A stretch of DNA of 11,726 nucleotides from an uncultured Mycoplasmatota bacterium (GTDB taxonomy: Bacteria > Bacillota_I > Bacilli_A > RF39 > UBA660): NCBI GenBank assembly GCA_946407055.1, contig CAMJMP010000013.1:1-11726 (forward strand), in the 5' to 3' direction. Shown piece after piece: positions 1-5,755 of the stretch. A program made the translations under genes and the position numbers. A model generated the notes under the pieces. That model worked only from the letters and a program-made list of their open reading frames with translations. It was not told the origin of the DNA and ran no database searches. How positions within the stretch are numbered: position 1 is the stretch's first letter; the number at the start of each line of letters is the position of its first letter.

Positions 1-160
1 CATAATAGTTAGTTAAAGTAATACTATTATTAATATTCTTTTTATATTGATGAACATGACGAGCAGGTAAGCCGCAGTCCATTTTTTTACCACAACCTGT
101 TAATAACATTGAAGATATTAACACGAAAGGTACAACTCTTTGTAATTTATATTTTTTCAT
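1..160 (-). CDS. Lipoprotein, partial (3' part beyond the window edge)
   Basis: The first 53 codons of a leftward gene are visible. The product begins MKKYKLQRVVPFVLISSM and continues into a lipobox, LLTGC, with the lipidated Cys at residue 23. It is therefore predicted to be anchored to the outer face of the cytoplasmic membrane. It is a close paralogue of the protein encoded just upstream (163-900): signal peptide length, Cys position and the following CxLPARHxH motif all match, and 24 bp at the two 5' ends are identical. A GGGGG Shine-Dalgarno lies inside the last codons of the upstream gene and only 2 nt separate stop from start, so the two are co-transcribed and probably translationally coupled. 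Function is unknown; I know no named family for the CxLPARHxH motif. Confidence 0.85.
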   Translation of the reverse strand, partial: MKKYKLQRVVPFVLISSMLLTGCGKKMDCGLPARHVHQYKKNINNSITLTNYY

Positions 161-162
161 TT

Positions 163-900
163 TTATACCCCCAAGTTAAGTGATTGATTTAGAGAAGGTG
201 AATCATTTGATAAATCTGGTCCAGTGAATGGATCGATATCTTGTAATTTAAGGTAAGGAAGTTGTTCTTTTCTTACTTCATATTCTTTATAAACCACTTC
301 ATTACCATTTTCTCTTACGTATGGATATTCTTCCATTACTTCTCTTATATCATCTACTAACTTGCTTTTTTCTAATTGAAAGCCGTTGTTAGTAAAGTTA
401 ACACGATAAGCATAGTAACGGTGATGACCTATTCTTAGACGTCCAGTATTATGCATATAAGAAGGATTGTCTGTCCATCCTGAATGAGTATCAGTTACTA
501 ATTTAGTATGGGTTTTTCCTTTACTATCAGTAGTAGTAACTATTCTAGTAGTAGTGTAATGATAATAGAATTCCATAAAATCATGGTGATGAGCCATTTC
601 ATATTTTAAATATTGCCAATTATTATAAGCACTAAATAAATCGTTATTACCCAATAATCTAAATAGTTCTTCATCTGTTTTAGTTATTTCAATTGTGTCT
701 TTTTGCCAGTTATAGTCACCTCTAGTTAAATCTTCTGAGTCAACATATTTTTCAATGATGACACCTTGATCAATTGGTTTTGTATAAAGGTGAATATGTC
801 TAGCTGGTAGGGCACACTCTGATTGCTGAGCACAGCTAGATAATGCTAAACCAGATATTAATACATATGGTACTAATCTTTGTAATTTATATTTTTTCAT
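163..900 (-). CDS. Histidine-rich lipoprotein of unknown function, first of a tandem pair
   Basis: This encodes 245 residues. I chose the ATG at 898-900 because AAGAGG sits 7 nt upstream and because the paralogue at 1-160 starts at the same point; a start six codons further out lacks a ribosome site and would lie about at the predicted transcription start. Residues 1-22 are a signal peptide ending in the lipobox ALSSC (Cys23), so the protein should be a membrane-anchored surface lipoprotein. The mature part has CALPARHIHLY (residues 29-39), a histidine cluster at 104-106, then a Thr-rich stretch TTTRIVTTT (116-124), WTDNPS (142-147) and GHHRYYAY (158-165). The tail after about residue 225 is Ser/Asn/Asp-rich and probably disordered. 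No catalytic motif is recognised. The histidines might bind metal, but that is a guess. A strong promoter (923-951, minus strand) lies directly upstream. Confidence 0.85.
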   Translation of the reverse strand: MKKYKLQRLVPYVLISGLALSSCAQQSECALPARHIHLYTKPIDQGVIIEKYVDSEDLTRGDYNWQKDTIEITKTDEELFRLLGNNDLFSAYNNWQYLKYEMAHHHDFMEFYYHYTTTRIVTTTDSKGKTHTKLVTDTHSGWTDNPSYMHNTGRLRIGHHRYYAYRVNFTNNGFQLEKSKLVDDIREVMEEYPYVRENGNEVVYKEYEVRKEQLPYLKLQDIDPFTGPDLSNDSPSLNQSLNLGV

Positions 901-922
901 ACTGATACCTCTTATCAATAAT

Positions 923-951
923 ATTTTATTTTATATTATATTTGTTGTCAA
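923..951 (-). promoter_or_regulatory. Promoter of the lipoprotein pair
   Basis: On the minus strand TTGACA (951-946) is followed after 17 bp by TAAAAT (928-923), close to the sigma-A consensus. The predicted transcription start is near 916, about 16 nt before the ATG at 900. It overlaps the -35 of the divergent promoter at 942-970, so the two polymerases should compete or share control. Confidence 0.75.
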
Positions 952-970
952 TTTGATAATATGTTATGAT
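942..970 (+). promoter_or_regulatory. Divergent promoter of the coiled-coil membrane protein gene
   Basis: TTGTTG (942-947), 17 bp, then TATGAT (965-970) preceded by TG at 962-963, which makes an extended -10. Start of transcription is predicted near 977, some 19 nt before the ATG at 996. A better -35 match, TTGTCA (945-950), would leave only a 14-bp spacer. Confidence 0.6.
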
Positions 971-995
971 ATTGTTGGTTCAAGGAGGAATTTTC

Positions 996-2621
996 ATGAA
1001 AGAAGTACAATTTGCAGATGTAACAGGTGGGTATGAAAGATTTGATGCTTTAAAGAAAAACTTAGAAGGTATTTTCGAAAAAGTAAGAGCAATGAAAAAA
1101 TACAAAATAGATATTACTTATTATGAAAATAAATTTGAAGAGTTTAAAAGAGAGTTTAAATTACAAGATGATTTTTTACAAAATAGTAAAATGCCTTTTA
1201 AAGAAATGCAAGCTGAATATGAAAAGTTTACATTAACCGAATGTAATAAAAAGTTAGAAGCTTTAACTAATGAGTTTGAAGAAAATGTAACTCCTTTATA
1301 TAATGTTTATTTGTTGTTTGGTAATATAGAAGATTTAATGGACCAACATAGCGATGATATTGATGAAATAATTAGTAAAACTAAAAAGTTAATTGATCAA
1401 ATAAATGGTATTAGTACTCATAATAAAATAGAGATTACACAATTAATTGAAAAAGCTTATAAGGTTATATATAAGGCTTTAAAATATGAAGAAATATATA
1501 ATAAACATGATATTTTAGAATTCTTACAAAGAAAGAATTTATCTACTAATAGAGAAAGCTTAGGTAGAGTAATTAGAAGTGATATTAATAGACAATTACA
1601 AAAGGGAACTTTAAGTAGAAAAGATATAGATGATGAATTAATTGAACATATTGAAGAAGGATTAGGTTATGATTATTTAAGTCCTGAATTCTTAAATCAA
1701 TTATCTGAGAATTCATTAACAGATGAACATCAAGTTGTTTATGCTCGTAAAGAAGAAGCTGTTGATGAATTTGAAGACGAAGTTAGTACGTTTAATAAAG
1801 ATAAAAGATGGGCTATAGAAACTTATGTTGAAAGAAAACATAATGTTAGAAATATGAAACTTGGTAGAGTTGGTATTAGAGGAAAGTTATTAGCTTTATT
1901 AATGACTCCTGTTATTGCATCTACAGCTGGTTATTATATTGGTAAAAACATGAGTGATAGAATAGATGAATATGCTACAACAACTAGAGTAGTTGATTTG
2001 AACAAAGAAGTAGTAGTTGGAGAACCAACTGTAGTATATGATGAAAAACCTACTACTTATGTTGCTACTATTACTATTTATCAACCATGGAAGAAGAATC
2101 CATCAGGAGTAGGTTATATAAGAAATGCTACTGCTTATGAATATATGGTTCCTGAAAATATAGATGAAGATTACCATGTTTCAATAGATGATATTCAAGG
2201 TAATTTAAGAGAAAAATATAAATTTAATGAACCTAAAGATGTATTAAGTCCAGAAGATAGTATTACAGATACAGTTGTTTACTTAACTGAAACATATCAA
2301 AATAAGCAAGATAGTAGAAAGAGTAAAAAGTTTATTATTCCTGGTGCTGTCATTGGTGGTGTTTTAGGAATAGGTGCTTTAGTTGCGTTATATTTCCTTC
2401 AAATAGTTAATCTATCTGAATTAATGAGTGAGATAGAAAAATTAAGCAATAGAATTGATAGGGGAAAAGGCGATGTTGATCAATCTAAAGAAACAATTGA
2501 AAAATTAAAAGCTAGAGCTAAAGAGATTCTTGAAAACAAGAAGAAGATTGAAGAGAAATATGGAATTCAATTAGAAGAAGTAAATGTTGAAGTTCCAGAA
2601 TATAGACATATGAGACAATAG
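996..2621 (+). CDS. Coiled-coil protein with two transmembrane segments, unknown function
   Basis: This encodes 541 residues. AAGGAGGAA at 982-990 fixes the start at 996; the longer frame from 966 would begin before the predicted transcription start. Residues 1 to about 295 are highly charged, Lys/Glu-rich and mostly helical or coiled-coil, with no signal peptide, so this part is probably cytoplasmic. A first membrane segment lies at about 298-318, a second at about 446-470. Between them is a loop of about 125 residues, probably outside the cell, rich in Thr, Val and Tyr and carrying TTTRVV (328-333) and WKKNPS (365-370). The same two elements occur in the divergently encoded lipoprotein. After the second segment comes another coiled coil (about 474-530). 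The layout resembles a membrane anchor or sensor more than an enzyme. I do not recognise the family. Confidence 0.85.
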   Translation: MKEVQFADVTGGYERFDALKKNLEGIFEKVRAMKKYKIDITYYENKFEEFKREFKLQDDFLQNSKMPFKEMQAEYEKFTLTECNKKLEALTNEFEENVTPLYNVYLLFGNIEDLMDQHSDDIDEIISKTKKLIDQINGISTHNKIEITQLIEKAYKVIYKALKYEEIYNKHDILEFLQRKNLSTNRESLGRVIRSDINRQLQKGTLSRKDIDDELIEHIEEGLGYDYLSPEFLNQLSENSLTDEHQVVYARKEEAVDEFEDEVSTFNKDKRWAIETYVERKHNVRNMKLGRVGIRGKLLALLMTPVIASTAGYYIGKNMSDRIDEYATTTRVVDLNKEVVVGEPTVVYDEKPTTYVATITIYQPWKKNPSGVGYIRNATAYEYMVPENIDEDYHVSIDDIQGNLREKYKFNEPKDVLSPEDSITDTVVYLTETYQNKQDSRKSKKFIIPGAVIGGVLGIGALVALYFLQIVNLSELMSEIEKLSNRIDRGKGDVDQSKETIEKLKARAKEILENKKKIEEKYGIQLEEVNVEVPEYRHMRQ

Positions 2622-2652
2622 AAAGGATTTTTATAAATCCTTTTTTATTTTT
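2622..2652 (+). terminator. Rho-independent terminator
   Basis: A 9-bp stem, AAAGGATTT/AAATCCTTT, with a TTAT loop begins right after the stop codon at 2619-2621 and is followed by a T-rich run interrupted by one A. It separates the membrane protein gene from the operator-controlled cassette. Confidence 0.85.
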
Positions 2653-2659
2653 ATACAAT

Positions 2660-2674
2660 GTGTACAAAATACAC
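2660..2674. promoter_or_regulatory. Upstream operator copy (GTGTA-N5-TACAC)
   Basis: GTGTACAAAATACAC has 5-bp inverted arms and differs at one position from the core of the palindrome at 2688-2706. The two centres (2667 and 2697) are 30 bp apart, close to three helical turns, so two repressor dimers would sit on the same DNA face. It lies just upstream of the -35. Confidence 0.65.
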
Positions 2675-2682
2675 TTTATATA

Positions 2683-2711
2683 TTGACAAGTGTACAAAGT
2701 ACACTTATAAT
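2683..2711 (+). promoter_or_regulatory. Perfect-consensus promoter with an operator in its spacer
   Basis: TTGACA (2683-2688), exactly 17 bp, TATAAT (2706-2711): both hexamers match the sigma-A consensus at every base. The spacer is occupied by the palindrome at 2688-2706. Such a strong promoter would be fully on unless repressed, so a DNA-binding repressor is expected. Predicted start of transcription is near 2718, within the GGAGG of the first small ORF. Confidence 0.85.
2688..2706. promoter_or_regulatory. 19-bp perfect palindromic operator
   Basis: AAGTGTACAAAGTACACTT has two perfect 8-bp arms around AAA. It spans from the last base of the -35 to the first base of the -10, so a bound dimer would block RNA polymerase. 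Together with the copy at 2660-2674 it looks like a cooperative repressor site. I cannot assign the regulator: the layout would suit a GntR/YtrA-like, BlaI-like or phage-type repressor, and none is encoded in this window. Confidence 0.8.
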
Positions 2712-2731
2712 GAAAATGGAGGTGCTTCCCG

Positions 2732-2791
2732 ATGAATGAAGTGAACCGAGAAATACTATGGCGGAGATGTTTAAAGAAAGAGAGTTGTTAG
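2732..2791 (+). CDS. Possible 19-codon small ORF or remnant of a regulator gene
   Basis: GGAGGTG (2718-2724) lies 9 nt before an ATG that opens a 19-codon frame, MNEVNREILWRRCLKKESC, ending TAG. The -10-to-start distance (20 nt) matches the other genes here, so this is probably the first translated frame of the cassette. A second frame at 2758-2808 (16 codons, ATG then TGA) overlaps it in another register, so the pair might be the frameshifted remains of one longer gene. The stretch 2718-2791 is richer in G+C than its surroundings. It could be a leader peptide, a small protein or a decayed repressor start; sequence alone does not decide. Confidence 0.35.
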   Translation: MNEVNREILWRRCLKKESC

Positions 2792-2826
2792 TTGAGATAC
2801 TAATTTGAGAAAGGTGTTATAGTAAT

Positions 2827-3249
2827 TTGTACGATGAAAAGATAGTACCAGATGGTACAGAAGTATTTGTTTTTAATTATGTTGATGGATGGGGCTGTGA
2901 CCAAGATTATGATCACTTTATTAAAGGTACAATAAAAAGTAGTGAATGGTCACATGATTTGTCATACCATGGAAGTAGTTGGTATAAAAGAATCTACACT
3001 GTAATTGATCAAGATGGTGTAGAACACTATGGATGTTATGGTAGTGGAATGTTAGGAGACTGCTTTATAATGACAAAGAATAGTTATATAGCTTATTTGG
3101 AAAGACAAATAAATGCTAATCAAGAAGCTATTAATAAACTAGTAGATAAAAATGAAGAACTTAATAAAAAAATAGTACAAGTAGAACAAGGCATGGTATT
3201 TAGAAAAGTTAAACAAGATAATTCTTATTTATTTGATGATGATTATTAA
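2827..3249 (+). CDS. Unknown 140-residue protein with C-terminal coiled coil, TTG start
   Basis: The frame opens at TTG 2827, with GAGAAAGGTG about 10 nt upstream. A TGA lies in frame at 2806-2808 and no ATG or GTG intervenes; the nearby ATG at 2834 is out of frame and stops after three codons. Residues 1 to about 85 look like a beta-rich domain with conserved-looking aromatic and glycine positions (GWGCD at 21-25, YHGSSWY at 48-53, HYGCYGSGMLGD at 67-78). About residues 86-122 form a coiled coil (YLERQINANQEAINKL and on). The end is acidic, FDDDY. No signal peptide or membrane segment is seen. It is the main gene of the cassette under the palindromic operator and is followed by a hairpin terminator. 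The small size and operator resemble accessory or phage-derived genes, but I do not recognise the family. Confidence 0.7.
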   Translation: MYDEKIVPDGTEVFVFNYVDGWGCDQDYDHFIKGTIKSSEWSHDLSYHGSSWYKRIYTVIDQDGVEHYGCYGSGMLGDCFIMTKNSYIAYLERQINANQEAINKLVDKNEELNKKIVQVEQGMVFRKVKQDNSYLFDDDY

Positions 3250-3252
3250 TAT

Positions 3253-3284
3253 AAGAACAACTATAATTTATAGTTGTTCTTTAT
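3253..3284 (+). terminator. Hairpin terminator after the 140-residue protein gene
   Basis: A 13-bp perfect stem (arms 3253-3265 and 3269-3281) with a 3-nt loop. The following T run is short, so termination may be incomplete. The stem is nearly symmetrical in sequence and could also act on the other strand. Confidence 0.65.
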
Positions 3285-3292
3285 GTTATAAT
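3284..3292 (+). promoter_or_regulatory. Candidate extended -10 of the yqeK operon
   Basis: TGTTATAAT (TG at 3284-3285, TATAAT at 3287-3292) sits 16 nt before the ATG at 3309. No good -35 is seen; the expected position falls in the terminator stem. An extended -10 can work without a -35, but the site may be chance in AT-rich DNA. Confidence 0.4.
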
Positions 3293-3308
3293 AAGGTGGT
3301 GATGAAGT

Positions 3309-3869
3309 ATGTATGATATAGAAGTAGTTAAGAATAAAGTTAAAGAATTAGTTAATGAAAAAAGATATGAACACTCATTGTTAACAGCTAAGGAAGCTAA
3401 AGAGTTGGCATTACATTTAGGATATGATGCTAATATAGCAGAGATAGTTGGTATGGCTCATGATATAGCTAAAGATTTTAGTGATGAAGAAAATGAGAAA
3501 TGGGTTAATAAGTATAACTTAGATAAGAGTTTACTAGATGAAAGTTATCGTAAAATGATTCATGCTGATATTGGGGCTATTGTTTGTAAAGAGTGGTTTA
3601 ACTTTAGTGATGAGATGTGTAACGCAATTAAATATCATACAGTAGCGAATGAAGAAATGAGTTTGTTGGATGTCATTATATTTATTGCAGATAAAATAGG
3701 TAGAGTAGATATACCTGAAGATTTAAAAGACTTAAAAAGTATTGCTTATCAAGATTTAGATAAAGCAATGGCTTTGTTCTTAGAAAGAGAACAAGTTATG
3801 CTTCAGAGTAAAGGAAGAGACTTATTACCTGGAGCAAAGAAATTATTAGAAAGATTAGGGGAAGAATAA
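3309..3869 (+). CDS. yqeK: YqeK-type HD-domain diadenosine tetraphosphatase
   Basis: This 186-residue protein is predicted to be a symmetrical Ap4A hydrolase (Ap4A to two ADP), clearing an alarmone-like dinucleotide in the cytoplasm. The HD-superfamily metal ligands are in order: His22 (RYEHS), His51-Asp52 (GMAHDIAKD), His85 (IHADIGA), His110 (IKYHT) and Asp128 (FIADKIG). The HDxAK, YHT and ADxI blocks are those of the YqeK family, and the length is usual. An AGGTGGTG sequence 7-8 nt upstream supports the start. In many Bacillota yqeK sits between nadD and rsfS; here neither is present and it leads an operon with rdgB 2 nt downstream. Function is inferred from the family. Confidence 0.88.
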   Translation: MYDIEVVKNKVKELVNEKRYEHSLLTAKEAKELALHLGYDANIAEIVGMAHDIAKDFSDEENEKWVNKYNLDKSLLDESYRKMIHADIGAIVCKEWFNFSDEMCNAIKYHTVANEEMSLLDVIIFIADKIGRVDIPEDLKDLKSIAYQDLDKAMALFLEREQVMLQSKGRDLLPGAKKLLERLGEE

Positions 3870-3871
3870 GA

Positions 3872-4453
3872 ATGAAAAAAATAGTTTTAGCATCAAACAA
3901 TAAACATAAAGTTAAAGAATTTAAAGAGATCTTAAGTGATTATGAAGTAGTAACAATGGAAGATATTGGTTATACTGAAGAAATTGAAGAAACTGGTGAA
4001 ACTTTTGCAGAGAATGCTTTAATTAAGGCAGAAACAATTCATAATTATTTAAAAGATAAAGGTTTAGATTATATTGTAGTAGCTGATGACAGTGGTTTAT
4101 GTTGTGAAGCACTAGATGGAGAACCTGGTGTATACAGTGCAAGATATGCTGGTGAACATGGCAATAATGAAGCGAATAGAGCTAAGTTATTAGGTAATTT
4201 AAAAGATAAGGATAGAACTGCTTATTTTGTATGTAATATAGTAGTTTATTATAATAATGGTGAACATAAATTATTTGAAGGAAGAACTTATGGTAAAATA
4301 ATAGATGAAGAAAGAGGTAAGACTGACTTCGGTTATGATTGTATCTTCTTATCAGATGAATTAAATAAAACATTTGGTGAAGCAAGTGAAGAAGAAAAGA
4401 ATAGTGTTTCACATAGAGGAAGAGCAATTCAAGAAATGGTAAAAGAATTATGA
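3872..4453 (+). CDS. rdgB: RdgB/HAM1 XTP/dITP pyrophosphatase
   Basis: This 193-residue enzyme hydrolyses non-canonical purine triphosphates (XTP, ITP, dITP) to the monophosphate and pyrophosphate, keeping deaminated bases out of DNA and RNA. Family signatures: SNNKHKVKEF (8-17, substrate-binding loop), ADDSGL (71-76, with catalytic-base Asp73), GVYSARYAG, GYDCIF (154-159) and SHRGRA (180-185). The usual Pro in GYDPIF is Cys here, in an otherwise normal protein. It starts 2 nt after yqeK and its end overlaps the next gene by 4 nt (ATGA). The TGA in that overlap gives a natural family C-terminus, evidence that TGA is a stop codon here. Confidence 0.93.
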   Translation: MKKIVLASNNKHKVKEFKEILSDYEVVTMEDIGYTEEIEETGETFAENALIKAETIHNYLKDKGLDYIVVADDSGLCCEALDGEPGVYSARYAGEHGNNEANRAKLLGNLKDKDRTAYFVCNIVVYYNNGEHKLFEGRTYGKIIDEERGKTDFGYDCIFLSDELNKTFGEASEEEKNSVSHRGRAIQEMVKEL

Positions 4454-4947
4454 AATTAGAAGAATTGAAATGTGTTAGTGAAAATGTAGATATTGAAGCT
4501 TATATTGAATTTAGAGAAGATGTTAAAACAAAGATGGAACATCCTGAATGGTTAGGTAATTTCACCAAAGAAGAAATTGAAGATTTATTAAAAGAGGAAT
4601 CGAAGATATGGGTTTACTTTGATGGAGAAATACCTGTATGTTCAATGATGTTTATTCCAGCTACAGAAAAATCTTGTAATAAATTTAATATAGATAAAGA
4701 TTATAAATTAGTTGGGGACTATGGACCTATGTTTGTAAACTTTGATTATTTAGGTAATGGACTACAGTATCAGATGTTAAAAGTAGAAGATCATTATTTA
4801 TTAGATAATGGATATAAGTATGCATCATCTACTATTCATCCAGATAACATATTTTCAATTAATAATTTTATAAAAGATAATTTTGAACAAATTGGTTTTA
4901 GAGAATTTAGTAGAGGACCAAGAAATATATACTTTAAGGAGTTGTAA
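4450..4947 (+). CDS. GNAT-like N-acetyltransferase
   Basis: This 165-residue protein starts in an ATGA overlap with rdgB, with no strong ribosome site, so translation is probably coupled. The C-terminal half fits the GNAT acetyltransferase fold: a strand PMFVNF leading into the acetyl-CoA pyrophosphate loop YLGNGLQ (100-106, related to the Q/RxxGxG/A motif but with Leu in the first position), a long helix (to about 117), then STIHPDN (127-133) and a closing helix ending IGF (148-150). VYFDGEIPVCSMMF (55-68) looks like the usual central strand pair. The substrate cannot be told; the neighbours suggest a cytoplasmic metabolite or protein. The first 50 residues are less typical of the family. 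Confidence 0.7.
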   Translation: MKLEELKCVSENVDIEAYIEFREDVKTKMEHPEWLGNFTKEEIEDLLKEESKIWVYFDGEIPVCSMMFIPATEKSCNKFNIDKDYKLVGDYGPMFVNFDYLGNGLQYQMLKVEDHYLLDNGYKYASSTIHPDNIFSINNFIKDNFEQIGFREFSRGPRNIYFKEL

Positions 4948-4949
4948 TT

Positions 4950-5207
4950 ATGGAAGAAATTGATATTGGAAGATTAAGACAAGATGTAATGAGATATTAT
5001 GAAGATATCGGAGATTTAGAAATGGATGAATATGGAACAGCGATGGGTTTCTTTCCAACAGCAACTGTTGATTTGATTCAAGCAGAGAGTAGAAAGAATA
5101 GTAATATAGCAAATGTGAGTAGTGCTAGTGATGAAGAATTAATTCAAATTGCAACTGCTTTGGGTTTTGATGTTGATGATTATAAAGCGAGAGGAATGAG
5201 ATTCTAA
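4950..5207 (+). CDS. Small conserved-looking protein of unknown function (85 aa)
   Basis: AAGGAG (4936-4941), 8 nt before the ATG, supports the start; the gene begins 2 nt after the acetyltransferase gene and its TAA shares one base with the next ATG (TAATG). The protein is acidic and soluble, with no signal peptide. It has LRQDVMRYYEDIG (9-21), a hydrophobic middle with GTAMGFFPTATVDLIQAES (29-47), and a C-terminal ASDEELIQIATALGFDVDDY (59-78) that looks like a small helical unit. I have an impression of similar small proteins in other Bacillota (a GTAM...GFP...DL...SDEEL...A...G pattern), but I cannot name a family or function. Confidence 0.72.
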   Translation: MEEIDIGRLRQDVMRYYEDIGDLEMDEYGTAMGFFPTATVDLIQAESRKNSNIANVSSASDEELIQIATALGFDVDDYKARGMRF

Positions 5208-5689
5208 TGGGAGCAGCAGTAATATATTATTCATATTCAAATAATACAAGAAGAATAGCAGAAATAATTGCTGATAAAGTGGGAGCAGATATATTAGAGT
5301 TAGTACCTGCAGTTCCTTATTCTTATACTTATGATGAATTAGTAGATGACGAAGAAAAGAAAATGGATCAAAAAGAATTAATTGAATTAGAACCAATTGA
5401 TTTAGATTTAGATTTTTATGACACAATTATTATTGGTACACCAGTTTGGTGGTATGGAATAAGTCCAGCAATGAGAACATTTTTAAGTGATAATAAAGAA
5501 GTGTTAAAAGATAAAAAGTTTTACGCGTTCATTACTAATGGTGGTTGGATAGGACATGCTGTAGATGATATAAAAGAGTATGTTAACTTGGTCGATTATG
5601 TAGATTTACAATTTGTTAATAAGCAATTAAAACTAAATTATGATAAAGATTTAGATGCATTTATTGAAAAATTAAATAAGAGTGAATAA
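5207..5689 (+). CDS. Flavodoxin-family FMN protein
   Basis: This 160-residue protein is predicted to bind FMN and carry electrons or act as a quinone or NADPH-dependent reductase in the cytoplasm. It has the flavodoxin phosphate loop YSYSNNTRRIAE (8-19), the isoalloxazine-side loop GTPVWWYGISPAMRTFL (77-93) and the third loop TNGGWIGHA (110-118). The layout is nearer to the flavodoxin_4/WrbA-like short proteins than to classic electron-transfer flavodoxins. Its ATG overlaps the previous stop (TAATG); AGGA lies 11 nt upstream. It ends the operon, and its last codons and stop form the terminator stem and loop. Just downstream is the Fe-S assembly operon, so a redox link is possible but unproved. 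Confidence 0.85.
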   Translation: MGAAVIYYSYSNNTRRIAEIIADKVGADILELVPAVPYSYTYDELVDDEEKKMDQKELIELEPIDLDLDFYDTIIIGTPVWWYGISPAMRTFLSDNKEVLKDKKFYAFITNGGWIGHAVDDIKEYVNLVDYVDLQFVNKQLKLNYDKDLDAFIEKLNKSE

Positions 5690-5703
5690 CTCTTATTTTT
5701 TTA
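5674..5703 (+). terminator. Terminator overlapping the flavodoxin stop codon
   Basis: A 10-bp stem, AAATAAGAGT/ACTCTTATTT, with loop GAATA, followed by a T run. The left arm is coding and the stop codon is in the loop and the first base of the right arm. It closes the yqeK operon. Confidence 0.88.
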
Positions 5704-5706
5704 TAT

Positions 5707-5736
5707 TTGCAATTCCTACTAAAATGGTAGTATAAT
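5707..5736 (+). promoter_or_regulatory. Promoter of the suf operon
   Basis: TTGCAA (5707-5712), 18 bp, TATAAT (5731-5736). It lies only a few bases after the preceding terminator. Predicted transcription start is near 5743, about 13 nt before the regulator's ATG. Confidence 0.7.
5717..5732. promoter_or_regulatory. Candidate Rrf2/IscR operator in the suf promoter
   Basis: TACTA-N6-TAGTA is a 5-bp-arm dyad occupying the spacer and the first two bases of the -10. The core ACTAAAATGGT resembles the ACTRWWWYAGT centre described for IscR type 1 sites, with one base different. Given an Rrf2-family regulator as the first gene, autoregulation here is likely but inferred. Confidence 0.5.
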
Positions 5737-5755
5737 ACTTGCGGATGTGATATTT

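Noticed and set aside
1899..2084. Minus-strand open frame inside the membrane protein gene, and similar ones at 4182-4427, 5139-5426, 5950-6225 and 8322-8720
   Set aside because: They lie antisense to well-supported genes, have low-complexity Leu/Ile/Ser/Tyr-rich products typical of reversed AT-rich coding DNA, and show no clear ribosome sites.
4451..4453. TGA as a possible Trp codon (Mycoplasma-type code)
   Set aside because: Read-through would extend RdgB beyond its natural end, and all tryptophans in the conserved proteins I read are TGG.
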